Assembly (NCBI GenBank): GCA_963978905.1
Contig: OZ022258.1
Span: 56,776,591 to 56,840,590, forward strand
Origin: Trichostrongylus colubriformis
Taxonomy: Eukaryota > Nematoda > Chromadorea > Rhabditida > Trichostrongylidae
Direction of reading: 5' to 3'
DNA length: 64,000 bases
Shown: in pieces, positions 1 through 9,175 of the stretch
Layout: each line of letters begins with the position of its first letter
Position numbering within the stretch: position 1 is the stretch's first letter
Position numbers and translations under genes: made by a program
Notes under the pieces: generated by a model
Seen by the model: the letters and a program-made list of their open reading frames with translations, nothing else
What the model was told of the DNA's origin: nothing
Database searches by the model: none

Positions 1-101
1 GCCGATGGGGCGTGGCAGCATCATCTTTGCGTCTCCGCTCGCGCCAATTTGCTTCACTCGCACTGCCGCAAGCAGCACCACCGCAAGGTATGAATGCTGC
101 C
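1..101. repeat. Right end of a MITE of family A (Harbinger/Tourist-like)
   Basis: The window begins inside this repeat. Its right end reads GCAAGGTATGAATGCTGCC followed by TAA, matching the ends of the copies near 16.1, 16.5, 19.3, 53.3, 54.1, 55.9 and 61.8 kb (consensus end GCAAAGTATGAACGCGGCC then TAA or TTA). The interior also carries the GGGCGTGGCAGC and TCTCCGC stretches seen in other copies. The left half is outside the window. A 3-bp TTA/TAA target is typical of PIF/Harbinger-type MITEs; the superfamily is inferred. Confidence 0.6.
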
Positions 102-409
102 TAAGTGACCAGCAGCACAACTAGAACAGGGGCACACTTGGTCGTGGCACTGCAGAATGAAAGCCATCTTGAACGGACAGCTATAGAATATGTGCAATGT
201 TTACAAATATTTATCAATATACATATAAACATCACAGGATTATGAACGTAGAATTAATTGTAGTGGCATTAAGCTCACAAGGACAGATCAAAGTCAAGAA
301 GAGGGTTCTGTTTGAGTCAAATACTCGAACAGAACTAATACTGATAAGTATGTAATATTTAGTCAGGTGAAATACCGGTCTTTATACATGTACGGTAAAA
401 ATGACGTCA
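102..409. other. Intergenic, 3' side of the first histidine-rich gene
   Basis: AT-rich sequence with no open frame of note. It holds the expected 3' UTR of the minus-strand gene ending at 410. No canonical AATAAA is visible on the minus strand; TATAAA at about 380-385 is the nearest variant. A TGACGTCA palindrome at 402-409 directly abuts the stop codon. Confidence 0.4.
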
Positions 410-637
410 TCAGTGATGGTGTGATTGATGGTGGTCGTGATGATGATTGTGATGATGGAAGGGATGGGTCATTTTGTGGAAGAATCCGTGGTGATGATCG
501 TGATGATGAGATTGCTCGTGATGATGATGATTGTCCATGACCATCGGGGGTGGACCATGTACGGCTGGAGGATAACCACCGTACACTGGTGGAGGATAGG
601 GCTGGTAGTTGCCGTATTGGTTTCCGTGATAGGACAT
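410..637 (-). CDS. Small histidine-rich protein, paralogue 1 (75 aa)
   Basis: Single-exon reading frame of 75 codons starting at ATG 637-635. The N-terminal third is Tyr/Pro/Gly-rich (MSYHGNQYG, QPYPPP, YGGYPP). The rest is histidine runs broken by Asp, Asn and Gln, around a GFFHKMTHPFHHH block; I count 25 His in 75 residues. There is no signal peptide or membrane segment. The same architecture recurs in 12202-12444, which argues for a real protein rather than a low-complexity accident. Metal binding (Zn, Cu, Ni) is a reasonable inference from composition only. The opposite strand is also open (Met/Val-rich) but is a shadow of the GAT repeats. A TATA box lies 53 bp upstream. Confidence 0.72.
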   Translation of the reverse strand: MSYHGNQYGNYQPYPPPVYGGYPPAVHGPPPMVMDNHHHHEQSHHHDHHHGFFHKMTHPFHHHNHHHDHHQSHHH

Positions 638-689
638 TCTGTAGGAAACTGGAATGAGTTGAATGATACTGCTAGGCGGATAGTTTGGT

Positions 690-771
690 ATTTATAGGTA
701 AACCGATATCCCTTATCAATTCGAAACGTCGCCCACTCCAAACAATGACTCAGCTGCGTCTTATGCAAACA
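690..771 (-). promoter_or_regulatory. Promoter of histidine-rich gene 1: forkhead-like, AP-1/MARE, GATA and TATA elements
   Basis: On the gene strand, reading toward the ATG at 637, the order is TGTTTGC (765-771), GCTGAGTCA (746-754), TTGATAAG (712-719) and a TATAAATA-type TATA box (about 690-697). The same four elements occur in the same order upstream of the paralogue at 12444. TTGATAAG fits the GATA-factor site used by intestinal ELT factors in nematodes. GCTGAGTCA fits AP-1 or Maf/SKN-1-type sites, and TGTTTGC fits the FoxA/PHA-4 consensus. Factor names are family knowledge; binding is not shown. Confidence 0.55.
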
Positions 772-1302
772 AAAAACGCTCCGAAAATTGCCTCCGTAAA
801 GTAGTTGGTGAGAGGTGAAGCGGTTTGAGCTTTGGAAACGCGGAAACTCATTTTTTACGTATCAAGGGGCTTTCTTCTGGTTTGGACTTCTTCGGGTACC
901 TACAACAAAATACAGCCCCCAGGAGGTAATGGTTTGGATAATAATCGTCAAATTTCAAGGTGGTGATGAGCAGAGATTCTTTGGATTCGATTTCCGAGTG
1001 ATTCGGGGATCGAATAGTTTCATTGTGAACCGAACAGTAAACCGATCAAAGTTCAATTATTGCCGTAAGATTTAGAAAAAATGCGCAAAAACGTATTTTC
1101 GCCTTTGTTTTTATCGTTGTTTTTTCTGTAAATCAATAAATTACAGAATATTCACCAAAGCTGTATATATGAAATCGGCTCTTTGATCTGTACATGAAAT
1201 TCCTACGAGTTTCAGTTTTCGGTTTGAAACGGCAATGCTTTACTTCGCCCCTTCTTCCTATCTATCCAATGAAGACATGATCTCGATGCGTGCTACACGT
1301 TG
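772..1302. other. Intergenic, nothing recognised
   Basis: A plus-strand frame at 815-1075 is open but has no splice context or familiar motif. An AATAAA occurs at about 1134. No gene is supported. Confidence 0.3.
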
Positions 1303-1928
1303 CTAGGAAATGCTTGACTTTTCTGTGCCAGATCTCGGTCCTCGAACTGGTTCGGTTTCCCTTCCATGAAATATGTTCGCAGTAAGAGTGATCGTTTTTA
1401 GCGTTGCTTTGTAAATTTCCGTTTTTCTAGTTTCGTCATAGTTTAGCGTTACAACTGAAAAGCTGAAGAAACGTGGCGGCTTCCACTTTGGCCCAATAGG
1501 CCAGTTATGCACTCAATCGGGGTAATATTGTACAATGCGCTGTATGAAGTGATGGTTAGATCCAGTGATTTCCCAACCCATACTGTAACGTCAGTATCAG
1601 TATAGGTCGGAAATAAACCTTCAGTGGAGCGATAAGCATCTGTGTCAAGCATCAATGCGTTTGAAGACGGAAAGAGAATGTTGGTCGCATTTGCGGAAAT
1701 CTTCAATATCATTTGGGGGCGTTCCTCTGGAGTGAGGCAAGTGGCAACTGTAATCACAGAAATCAAGGGATGTAGAAAATTAAGAAATAGAGAAATTTGC
1801 TCTATAGGAAACAGAGTAGCAAGTTTGGAGTCACTGAACAAATCAAACGATTTACTGTACAGTTCTCTACGGAGGTCAAGTGCATTGCGTTTCCAAATCA
1901 ACTCGCTCGCATAGCTCGATTTTTCCAT
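1303..1928 (-). CDS. Unrecognised protein, three exons, 162 aa
   Basis: I join 1928-1835, 1747-1513 and 1462-1303 (94+235+160 = 489 nt, exactly 163 codons with stop). Intron 1 (1834-1748) has GTGACT...TTACAG. Intron 2 (1512-1463) is 50 nt with GTGCAT...TTCAG. Phases match at both joins. The product starts MEKSSYASELIWKR, has a middle part containing CLTPEERPQ and TDTDVTVWVGKSLDLT, and ends VRGPRSGTEKSSIS. There is no signal peptide, transmembrane helix or familiar domain. Without splicing, the first two exons read through as one open frame, so intron 1 is the least certain. A further 5' exon is possible because the reading frame is open upstream of the ATG. Confidence 0.45.
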
Positions 1929-2576
1929 ATCAGTCAAAAGGATGTAATCAGAGTTCTTCGCCAGTGCTTAATCCGTCATCATTTGTGAGCATGGTGAGGA
2001 GATTTGAAGAGATTTGACCCAAAAAACTTTCCCGCTCAATGTCAGTCAAGTGCATGGCGGCTTCTCAAAAAACTCTGTTCGTCGCCAAAAACCGGAATCC
2101 CTCAACAAAAAGCTGCAAATGCGGAAATACTAGTCGTTCGTAATTCCTAGAACTTGACCAAGGATCCGCGTCCCTATCAGTGGTGTTCATCTGATCTCGG
2201 AATCCCGGCCTAGATCGGAATCCTGATTTTGTTCGAGAAATGCTATCGAAAACACAGAATATCTGTCGACTATGTAGTCACAATGTTGTCTAATTTGGCA
2301 AACTTTCGTAATTTTATTACCCCTGTAATTTTTCGAAAATTTTTGTTCAAACCGGTCTGCAGCGATAATTACATTTGCTCGAAATTTGTTTTAGATTTCT
2401 AAGATCGCAGCAAATTTGCTTCGAAAGTTCAGTCTCTCTCGGTCCCCTTTCGAGAGTAATCTAGTTTTTGTCACTTTGACTATGATCTGTTTGAATTAGT
2501 TTCGATTTCCTTCTTTGCTGTGAATCAGCAGTGAGCTCGAAGACTTTTACGAAGCTTATTTCGATTCATTTCCATC

Positions 2577-2880
2577 TCTGCTGAGCGATGTTCGTCGTAG
2601 ATTCGCAATAGGGTAAGAGTTTGAACCTGGAGCTTTGGTACAAGGGTCAGTATGGGTCAAGGAAATCTAATGGGGGTCCCATTTTTGCTCACAAAGAGGA
2701 GAGGGTTTGTTTTTTGATTTTGATCTGCTGAGCGATGTTCTTCGTAGGTTCGCAATAGTTGAAGACTTTCAACCTGGGAAAAGACATCTGGGGCTTCGGT
2801 AGAAGGGTCAATTATCGGTCAAGAAATTCTCAAGGGAGTCGCATTTTTGCTCACAATGAGGGGAGGGTTTGTTTTTTTTT
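2577..2880. repeat. Two-unit tandem duplication, about 150 bp per unit
   Basis: Each unit begins TGCTGAGCGATGTTC and continues through a TTCGCAATAG stretch, an AACCTGG stretch, GGGTCAA and TTTTTGCTCACAA to GAGGGTTTGTTTTTT. Units start near 2577 and 2725. The copies differ at scattered positions, so the duplication is not recent. The sequence around it (1930-3450) has no supported gene. Confidence 0.7.
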
Positions 2881-3454
2881 CGAGAGTTCTCAATGAATTC
2901 TCAATCAACAAGTTATTATTATTCAGTGAATTTGTAGGTGCTCAAGCTTTGAAAAAAATCGTCGATCTATAATAATACTTTGTTTGTAGTAGGTGGTGGT
3001 ACTACGATTATCGATGAACGAATTTTGAGGGGCTAAACCAGTATTTTTTGTGGCGAATCAGCAACACTTTCATGGAAAGGGGTCGCATTTCTGAAAATTT
3101 ATATTTAGCTTGACCCTATCCTCAAACGCTTTCGTTCACCTAAGACACGGTGTTTAAGTTCTTGTAGAACCAACTGTAAGAATGCAATGATTTCGTGGTT
3201 GTATTTCCTGCGGCATTCCACCTTCTTTTTTCATTCTTCTATCCTTTTTCCTTACTTCTGTCTCAGCTTATCGACCCTATCTTATTTCCGAATGTGTGAC
3301 CTCCTAAAATTTATGGTCACTTTAATAGGCGAGGCGAGTACATCTCATCAATCACGCTCAAGCTGGATCTTCGAGTGACATTGAGAAGGCTTAACAGCCT
3401 AGCTATTCAAGTTAAAAATGGCGGGTACGTCTTGAATGATGCGAGGTTTCATAC

Positions 3455-3595
3455 AAGGATGTGGTGCACAAGGAGCCGATACGACGTCGCGCTGCGAAAC
3501 TTCTTGTATCGATTCCCCGACGCCTCGTAGAAATGCCACGTCTGTCGCTATTTGCGATTTTGCGAAACTGCGTCGGCTCCCTGTGCTCTGAATCC
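3455..3595. repeat. Short inverted-repeat element, family with a copy near 31.7 kb
   Basis: The left end GGTGCACAAGGAGCCGATAC is mirrored on the right by GCGTCGGCTCCCTGTGCTC, giving a stem of about 20 bp around a CG-rich loop. The left arm recurs at 31731-31765 (GGTGCATTAGGAGCCGATTC). This looks like a short MITE. Target duplication not resolved. Confidence 0.5.
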
Positions 3596-3890
3596 TAACA
3601 CAGACAGTACCAGAAATGGTATTTTTGAAAGTTATAACCAGCTTGAAAAAAGTATTTTGTTATGTTTTGGAATTTTTGTTGTATTCTTACATATCTTATA
3701 ATATGTGATAAACTAAACAAAACCACATGTAAGATTAATATAATTATTAGGTTTGCGAGCATTTTCATTGATTTACATTCGAATTGAACATGGTAGCTGA
3801 ATTAAATTTAATTTGTAAAGTGGAGGAAATGAATCAAATTCTTAAAAAATATGATGATTAAAAAAATAAAAATTGTCTTTATTTTTTCAG

Positions 3891-4047
3891 ATATCGACAT
3901 CAAGTCATAGCACGGCGTTTCGCAATTGGCCTAGTTGTTTTTATCGTTGCGATTCACCTGTACTGCAATATCACACTTCCTTTATCACTGTACGCGCTTA
4001 TTACGATTGGAGTTTCATTCTGTTTTTATTCAAATAAAAACCATTAA
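3891..4047 (+). CDS. Possible terminal exon with a membrane anchor
   Basis: A strong acceptor (ATTTTTTCAG) at 3881-3890 is followed by an open frame to TAA at 4045-4047: TAT CGA CAT CAA and so on, giving RRFAIGLVVFIVAIHLYC, then a second hydrophobic stretch (LPLSLYALITIGVSFCFY). The basic residues before the hydrophobic run would suit a type II signal anchor. It could be the missing N-terminal anchor exon of the galactosyltransferase that starts at 9176, with a GTACGC donor at 3988-3993, or the last exon of an unrelated gene. No upstream exon was found. Confidence 0.25.
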
Positions 4048-4067
4048 ACGGTCTAAATCAAAGACAT

Positions 4068-4448
4068 ACTAGGTGGAATGCAGAGGCAGAGGTCGCGGTG
4101 GGATGTGGTCAACGTTTTCGCGTGATATGCCAAGAAGATGTTTGTTCCTATGACAACGAAACAGCGTAAGAATTTCAAGAAACCCTAATGATAAGCCTTA
4201 TTCTTCCATTTTTGGATTAGTTGGGCTCGCCCCTGAAAACTTATGTTGCTGCGATCATGTGGAGAAATAGTGACCCAATGAAGGCTCCGGGTGAGCTTGT
4301 TTTTGGTGTTCGGGGACGAGGAATACTATGTTTGCCATCTAGGAAATGTGGTCTCGTTCAGCATAGAATTTCAGTTAGGTGCCTCCCGCATTTCGAAGCG
4401 TTCCAGGCGACCTGGAAGGCAACCTCTGCCTCTGCCTTTCACCTAGTA
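4068..4448. mobile_element. TA-flanked MITE with terminal inverted repeats (381 bp)
   Basis: The ends are TACTAGGTGGAATGCAGAGG and the mirror CTCTGCCTTTCACCTAGTA. About 25 bp of each end pair up, including the CAGAGGCAGAGGT block. If TA is the duplicated target, the element proper is CTAGGTG...CACCTAG, which fits the Tc1/mariner target rule. Small open frames inside are not credible genes. Confidence 0.6.
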
Positions 4449-4914
4449 GGTCCCACAAGGTGGCGCGTCATGCGCCACGTGTGACCGTTGCGTACCATAC
4501 ATATATCCATTTCATTTCGTTTTTTTCTACTGCAGAGCTACATTAGCAGACCCATCTTTGCTTTCAAAGGCTTTTCAACTGGTTGAAACATGGCTGAACT
4601 TTCACTAATTTTAATGCATTTATGCATCCTTTTGCTGCACCCCGCTTGGAACGAGTGTTTTGGAGGTGGAGCTAGTCCTCATAGAGGAGTTCAGCAACTC
4701 CTTGATCTTGGGATTCACTCTCAACGCGAACTCTGCCTTGTGACTGTTACCAGTATCTCTTATTTCTTGAAGTTCTGCCCACTATCCATCTCGGATTTAG
4801 AAATTCTCTGCGTTTAAACCGTTTCCAAACTTTTCAAAAGCGGCTGATGTTGACATCGTTCATAGGGCGGGTCAGTTGTCATAGTAATGACGTGTAGTGG
4901 TTCAGTACTCAGCT

Positions 4915-5292
4915 CGGGGTGTGTACACTTATGACAAATTTTCGGTTTGCGACGTCGCACTCGCGGCGCTGTCAGCACAACTTGCCGCAGTCAGTTGGAC
5001 TTCCGCTCAGGACGCAAAGATTTGGTACCATGGAGGATCTTTGAGAAATACTTGTTTATTTCATCCTTATCTATAAAACAATAACTTTTGTGCCCTACAA
5101 AGACAAAATAGTGACATAAAAAGTCAAAGAAACAGTAGCATTACGTGACAACAATCCTAACCAAGAAATAATTAATTTGGGGGTAAATCTCTAAAGAGAC
5201 TGTTGCAATGTGCGCAATCACACAAGAAGAAATCCGCGGCGCCGCTCACCGCGCGCGGCCGCGCGAGAATTTGTCATAAGTGTACACGCCCC
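4915..5292. mobile_element. Inverted-repeat element, family B (about 378 bp)
   Basis: The left end CGGGGTGTGTACACTTATG and the right end CATAAGTGTACACGCCCCG are mirror images that continue into ACAAATTTTC. The interior contains CTTGCCGCAGTCAG and GCTCAGGACGCAAAG, which reappear in reverse at 23930-24045. No coding capacity. Superfamily not assigned. Confidence 0.6.
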
Positions 5293-6173
5293 GTAGCTTG
5301 CTGTCGCCCATACTATATGGTTGCTAGCCAGCCTTTGCAACTAAACTAATAGATTTTACAGCTAATAATGACGAATCAGTTTTTTGAGTGCGCAGAGGTG
5401 AAGTCACGCCTTTAGGTTTCGTACATGGAAGCACATCCGCCCCAAAAGACATGCTGATCCTAGGTTTGCTACGAAAGTTGTTGTACTTCGCACCTCAGCA
5501 CCACGTTTAGCACTCCTTGCTAATATTACAGTACAATGCACTATTTCCTATTGTTGCAATATTTCATGGTTCCCAGAAATGCCCGCATCGGCATGGGGGT
5601 GTTCCTCCAATGCCAGTGAGCCTGTGATTCTTTTTCTCTTACGGGAGATTACGATAATTTGGGTATTCCGAGTTGCACATGCTCCCTTGTAGTAGACACT
5701 CACAATCAGAAATGTAAGTGGTACAGTTCACGATGAGAGGTATATCATGTCTACCACACTCTCCACGAGCTAACTACCAGCACAAACATTTCTATCATTT
5801 TCAAGCATCACAGATCCGCGTGGTGCCGATCGATACTTAGTGGTGCGCTGTGCTCCAATACTCGTCCACCCAAAAAGCAACGTATAGAACACGGCGACCC
5901 GTTACTTAGCATCCTTAACTTCTTTTTGAACGGGAAACCAAATTCTCACTCCTGCGGCTTCTGAAAGAAAGGAAGGCAGTAGCAAAGTCACTATTTCGCC
6001 ACTTGATTGCAGCACAAAACTATAGCCAGATCATCACCAGAGATGTTTTAACTTATCCAATTACATTTTGCTGAATTCAAATGTATTGAAATTTGAAGGC
6101 AACCTTAGAGTTTTCCCAGCACTGTGAACTATCAATTGCACTGGTGAAAAGGTGTGCACATGGAACACTTTAA
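5293..6173. other. Intergenic, nothing recognised
   Basis: No open frame with coding character on either strand, and no repeat that I can match elsewhere in the window. Confidence 0.3.
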
Positions 6174-6745
6174 CACATAACGTACCGAGACTATTTTCAC
6201 CGTTCCTGCCTGTATGGCCAGACGTTTTTAACTAGTCTTCAAATCGTGCAACACCCTGTTTTGCACTTGGCCACCAAGACAGTTTTTGGTCTTGTGAAAG
6301 CGCCGATTTGTGAAGGCTAAAGTTGTCAGGATGTGGAGAACAAAATATCTGTCTATCAATGTACCAGAAAAATTGGTTTGCGTCTTAATACCACTCCTAG
6401 ACAAGAACTAAACTTTTGTACAACTAAGCAGTTAGGTCCGCAGTTGATAGAAAAGTAATCTCAGCCAAAGTCTCATTTGTAGAGGTGAGTAGTTGTCCTG
6501 TCAATTGTTTTGTTATTGCTTGCTATGGTGTTCAAAAAGCGTGAGGCCAAAATCGCAGCTTCTTTTTGGAAGGGGAAGGTCCCAGTAAGATATGTTATTC
6601 TCCATATTCGAAAACCTATGGTGACAGTTTTAACCACGATGCAGTTTCAAAATACGAAATACGAAAAATTGTGGTTTGATAGTGGTTGGCGACTCAGGAA
6701 CGGTTTTGGGTGCAGCACCATGTGTTGCACGCGGTACGTTATGGG
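6174..6745. mobile_element. piggyBac-like MITE 1, TTAA-flanked (572 bp)
   Basis: Flanked by TTAA at 6170-6173 and 6746-6749. The left end reads CACATAACGTACCG and the right end, reversed, reads CCCATAACGTACCGCG. The same terminal motif (CCCATAACGGACGG) bounds the element at 62899-63417, also between TTAA sites. TTAA duplication is diagnostic of piggyBac-type transposition. Internal short frames (6510-6749, 6686-6955) have no transposase features. Confidence 0.6.
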
Positions 6746-7267
6746 TTAAGTGGCACTAGCACACACTTAACATATTTTAAGATTTTCTATGAAGTGGTTA
6801 TTTTCATCAATTTAAGGACCGAGATAGTCACATACGAAAGGGTAAAGGTGTCGAAAATTGCACAACTTTTACCAAAGAAAGGGCGATTGCTATGTTTCGT
6901 GATTACCACACCTAAGTATCACTACACTAGGGTGAGTCCACTGAAGTGTTATTGATTTTTCTAAAACATTTTCTGAGTTTACGTGTTAGAATTCTCACTA
7001 CTATTTTTCCCTCATTCCATAGAGAGCTACGAATGAAAGAACTGTGTATGTTAAGTATGAAAAAACTATGTAATGAAATGGCATAGTCAGACTTAAATTA
7101 TTCAATGCGGGTAAGATTGGGCACGTTCTACCATACCTACACTTTCCAAACTTATAATGTTTAAGCTGTGCATTATGGCTGATCTCTTGTCATGTTTTCT
7201 TGATAAATGTCGTGGGCAATACAAAATTAAACTCGAGCCTGTGTCATAGCTTTCCAGACGCTCTTTA

Positions 7268-7394
7268 TACGAAACGCGCTAACGAGTCGTTATTACAGTG
7301 AAAAAAGAAGAAGTCGTAAAAGTTAATCATTACAGCTTTACGATTTGTTTTTCATTCACTATTATGATGACTCGAATAGCGCGTTTCGCATAGT
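7268..7394. repeat. Imperfect hairpin
   Basis: TACGAAACGCGCTAACGAGTC is mirrored by GACTCGAATAGCGCGTTTCG about 75 bp later. It could be a degraded short palindromic element. The flanks from 6750 to 8570 otherwise hold no supported gene. Confidence 0.45.
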
Positions 7395-8569
7395 ATTAGG
7401 TTGTAAGGGGAGTTTCGGCCAGTCTTCGCAATTTCATCTTCGGGAGATCATAACTTGGCACAGACCGCATCTTTTCGCAGAGAATAAGCACCGTTCGATT
7501 CGTTACATTATGCATACTTTCATAGCTCATTTTAGTAATGGACTGACTATATATATTGCGCGAATTAAAAAAAAGTCGACTTAGATCACTATTCCTTCAG
7601 AACACACTGCTATTGAAGGAGATGTCCAGATGTGGGGCAGTGGGGCTTAGTTAGCGTTAGATCTAATGAATATGGTGGATGAGTAACGTACTACGAGTGT
7701 TTCACCTGCATCTGCTCTAATTACTCGAAAAGGGTTTGTGCAAAATGCGCTCTCTCATAGCTGCTCTGAGGAGTCCCGCGGCACACATTTTTTGTGTTTT
7801 TCCAAATCAAGGCTACCTGAGGTGGTTTACCAAGTTTGTGTCTTGAGGGCCAATACTTTTGGACATCCGCTGCAAGTATGAGCGCTCATCGCTTTAAGCC
7901 GTTTTAGTTGAAGCGATTTGATCAATTGAAAATTCGAGCCACTCGTTCTCATTTGTGCGCATCCGGAACCAGGGGCAAAATGTTCAGTCCGATGCTTCAC
8001 CACCTCCCCTTGCAGCACTCACATTTGTGGTCACCTTCGCTGGGACTCGGCTGAACAAGAATTCGTGAAGTGAAGTCATACAAAAAGTGCCATTTTCGCA
8101 GTGCTTAAAAATTTCCCAAATAATTCGAAAACCTTGTGGCATCCCGAAAAGTAGACATTGAGAATGAGCAACCTTCGGTTATTCATAGAGCACAATATGT
8201 AAGCTGATTCATGTTAACACGCTTTGAGATTTGAACTCATCTTGTGACGCGCAAAACCAGAACATTCCATACAACTTAATAATGCGTCTCGAGCAATGAC
8301 ACAAGCTCGAAATCGATTTCTGTTGCGCACGAATTTCAATGAAAACATAGAATGGGCTCTACCTATAGCGAACAACATTGTAGGTTTGGAAAGTGTCAGT
8401 ATGGTACACCTTGTCCAATTCAGTCGCCACTAAGCAATTTAAACCCGACTTTACTATTTCATACTTTTTTGTTCGTAGTATGTGGTATGGTGACAAGTGG
8501 CACGCACTCCCCTCCTTGTGGTGCAGGGATAAAATTCAAAACACCGGGAGGGATAAGGAGAAAGTAAGA

Positions 8570-8757
8570 ACTGGTAATACATGTGCTCTGAAAGCAAACC
8601 TTCCAGTTCAGAAGAGGTGATGTGTAGCAAAACTCGCGCTGAAAAAGCGCGGCGGTTTGAGGTCCTATCATGAACCCGCAGCACGGCGTGTTGTTCTACA
8701 GTTCATCAGGGCGAGCTGCCGGCGAAGGCGGGGTAACGTTCGCGGTCTGCTGTTTTA
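8570..8757 (+). repeat. Dispersed repeat, family C (copy 1)
   Basis: The segment with GAGGTGATGTGTAGC, AAAAAGCG and GTTCATCAGGGCGAGCTG matches, with substitutions, the reverse complement of 42228-42420 inside an Arp2 intron. No coding capacity recognised. Confidence 0.5.
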
Positions 8758-9175
8758 GCTTCTCCACCCGTCTAAAGTCTACCCCCGGCTAGTGACGCGC
8801 AGGGGTGCAAGAGAAGGGGCGTTTCCGGACTCCTATCCCTCGGTTTTTCCATCGTTTTAGTTTCTTCTTTCTCTACTATTACACTACCAAGCACTCCGAC
8901 CTCCAAATTCCAGAATCCGCCAAATTTGTCCCTTCCGGTGTCTTTAAGCCTTCTATTCCTCCGAGTTAGGTGAACTGGTAGCGGATAAAAGCACTGTAAT
9001 TTGTACATCAGCTGATCACCGCAAGTCTGAAGTCGTATAAGCCAGATCGCATTTACCTGCCACCACGATTCGGAATGAAATAAGAGTGCGCGGCGTATCC
9101 CAGCAAAGGACTGATGATTGGCAAAAAGTTTATCCTTCACTTTATTTACACTAAGTACTTTCTTCTCCAATTCAG

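Noticed and set aside
425..697. Met/Val-rich plus-strand frame over the first histidine-rich gene
   Set aside because: It is the complement of CAT/CAC runs; only the minus-strand reading is conserved between the two paralogues.
4590..4817. 75-codon frame beginning MAELSLILMHLCILLLH, signal-peptide-like
   Set aside because: The hydrophobic start is suggestive, but there is no repeat, splice or homology support, and the remainder is featureless.
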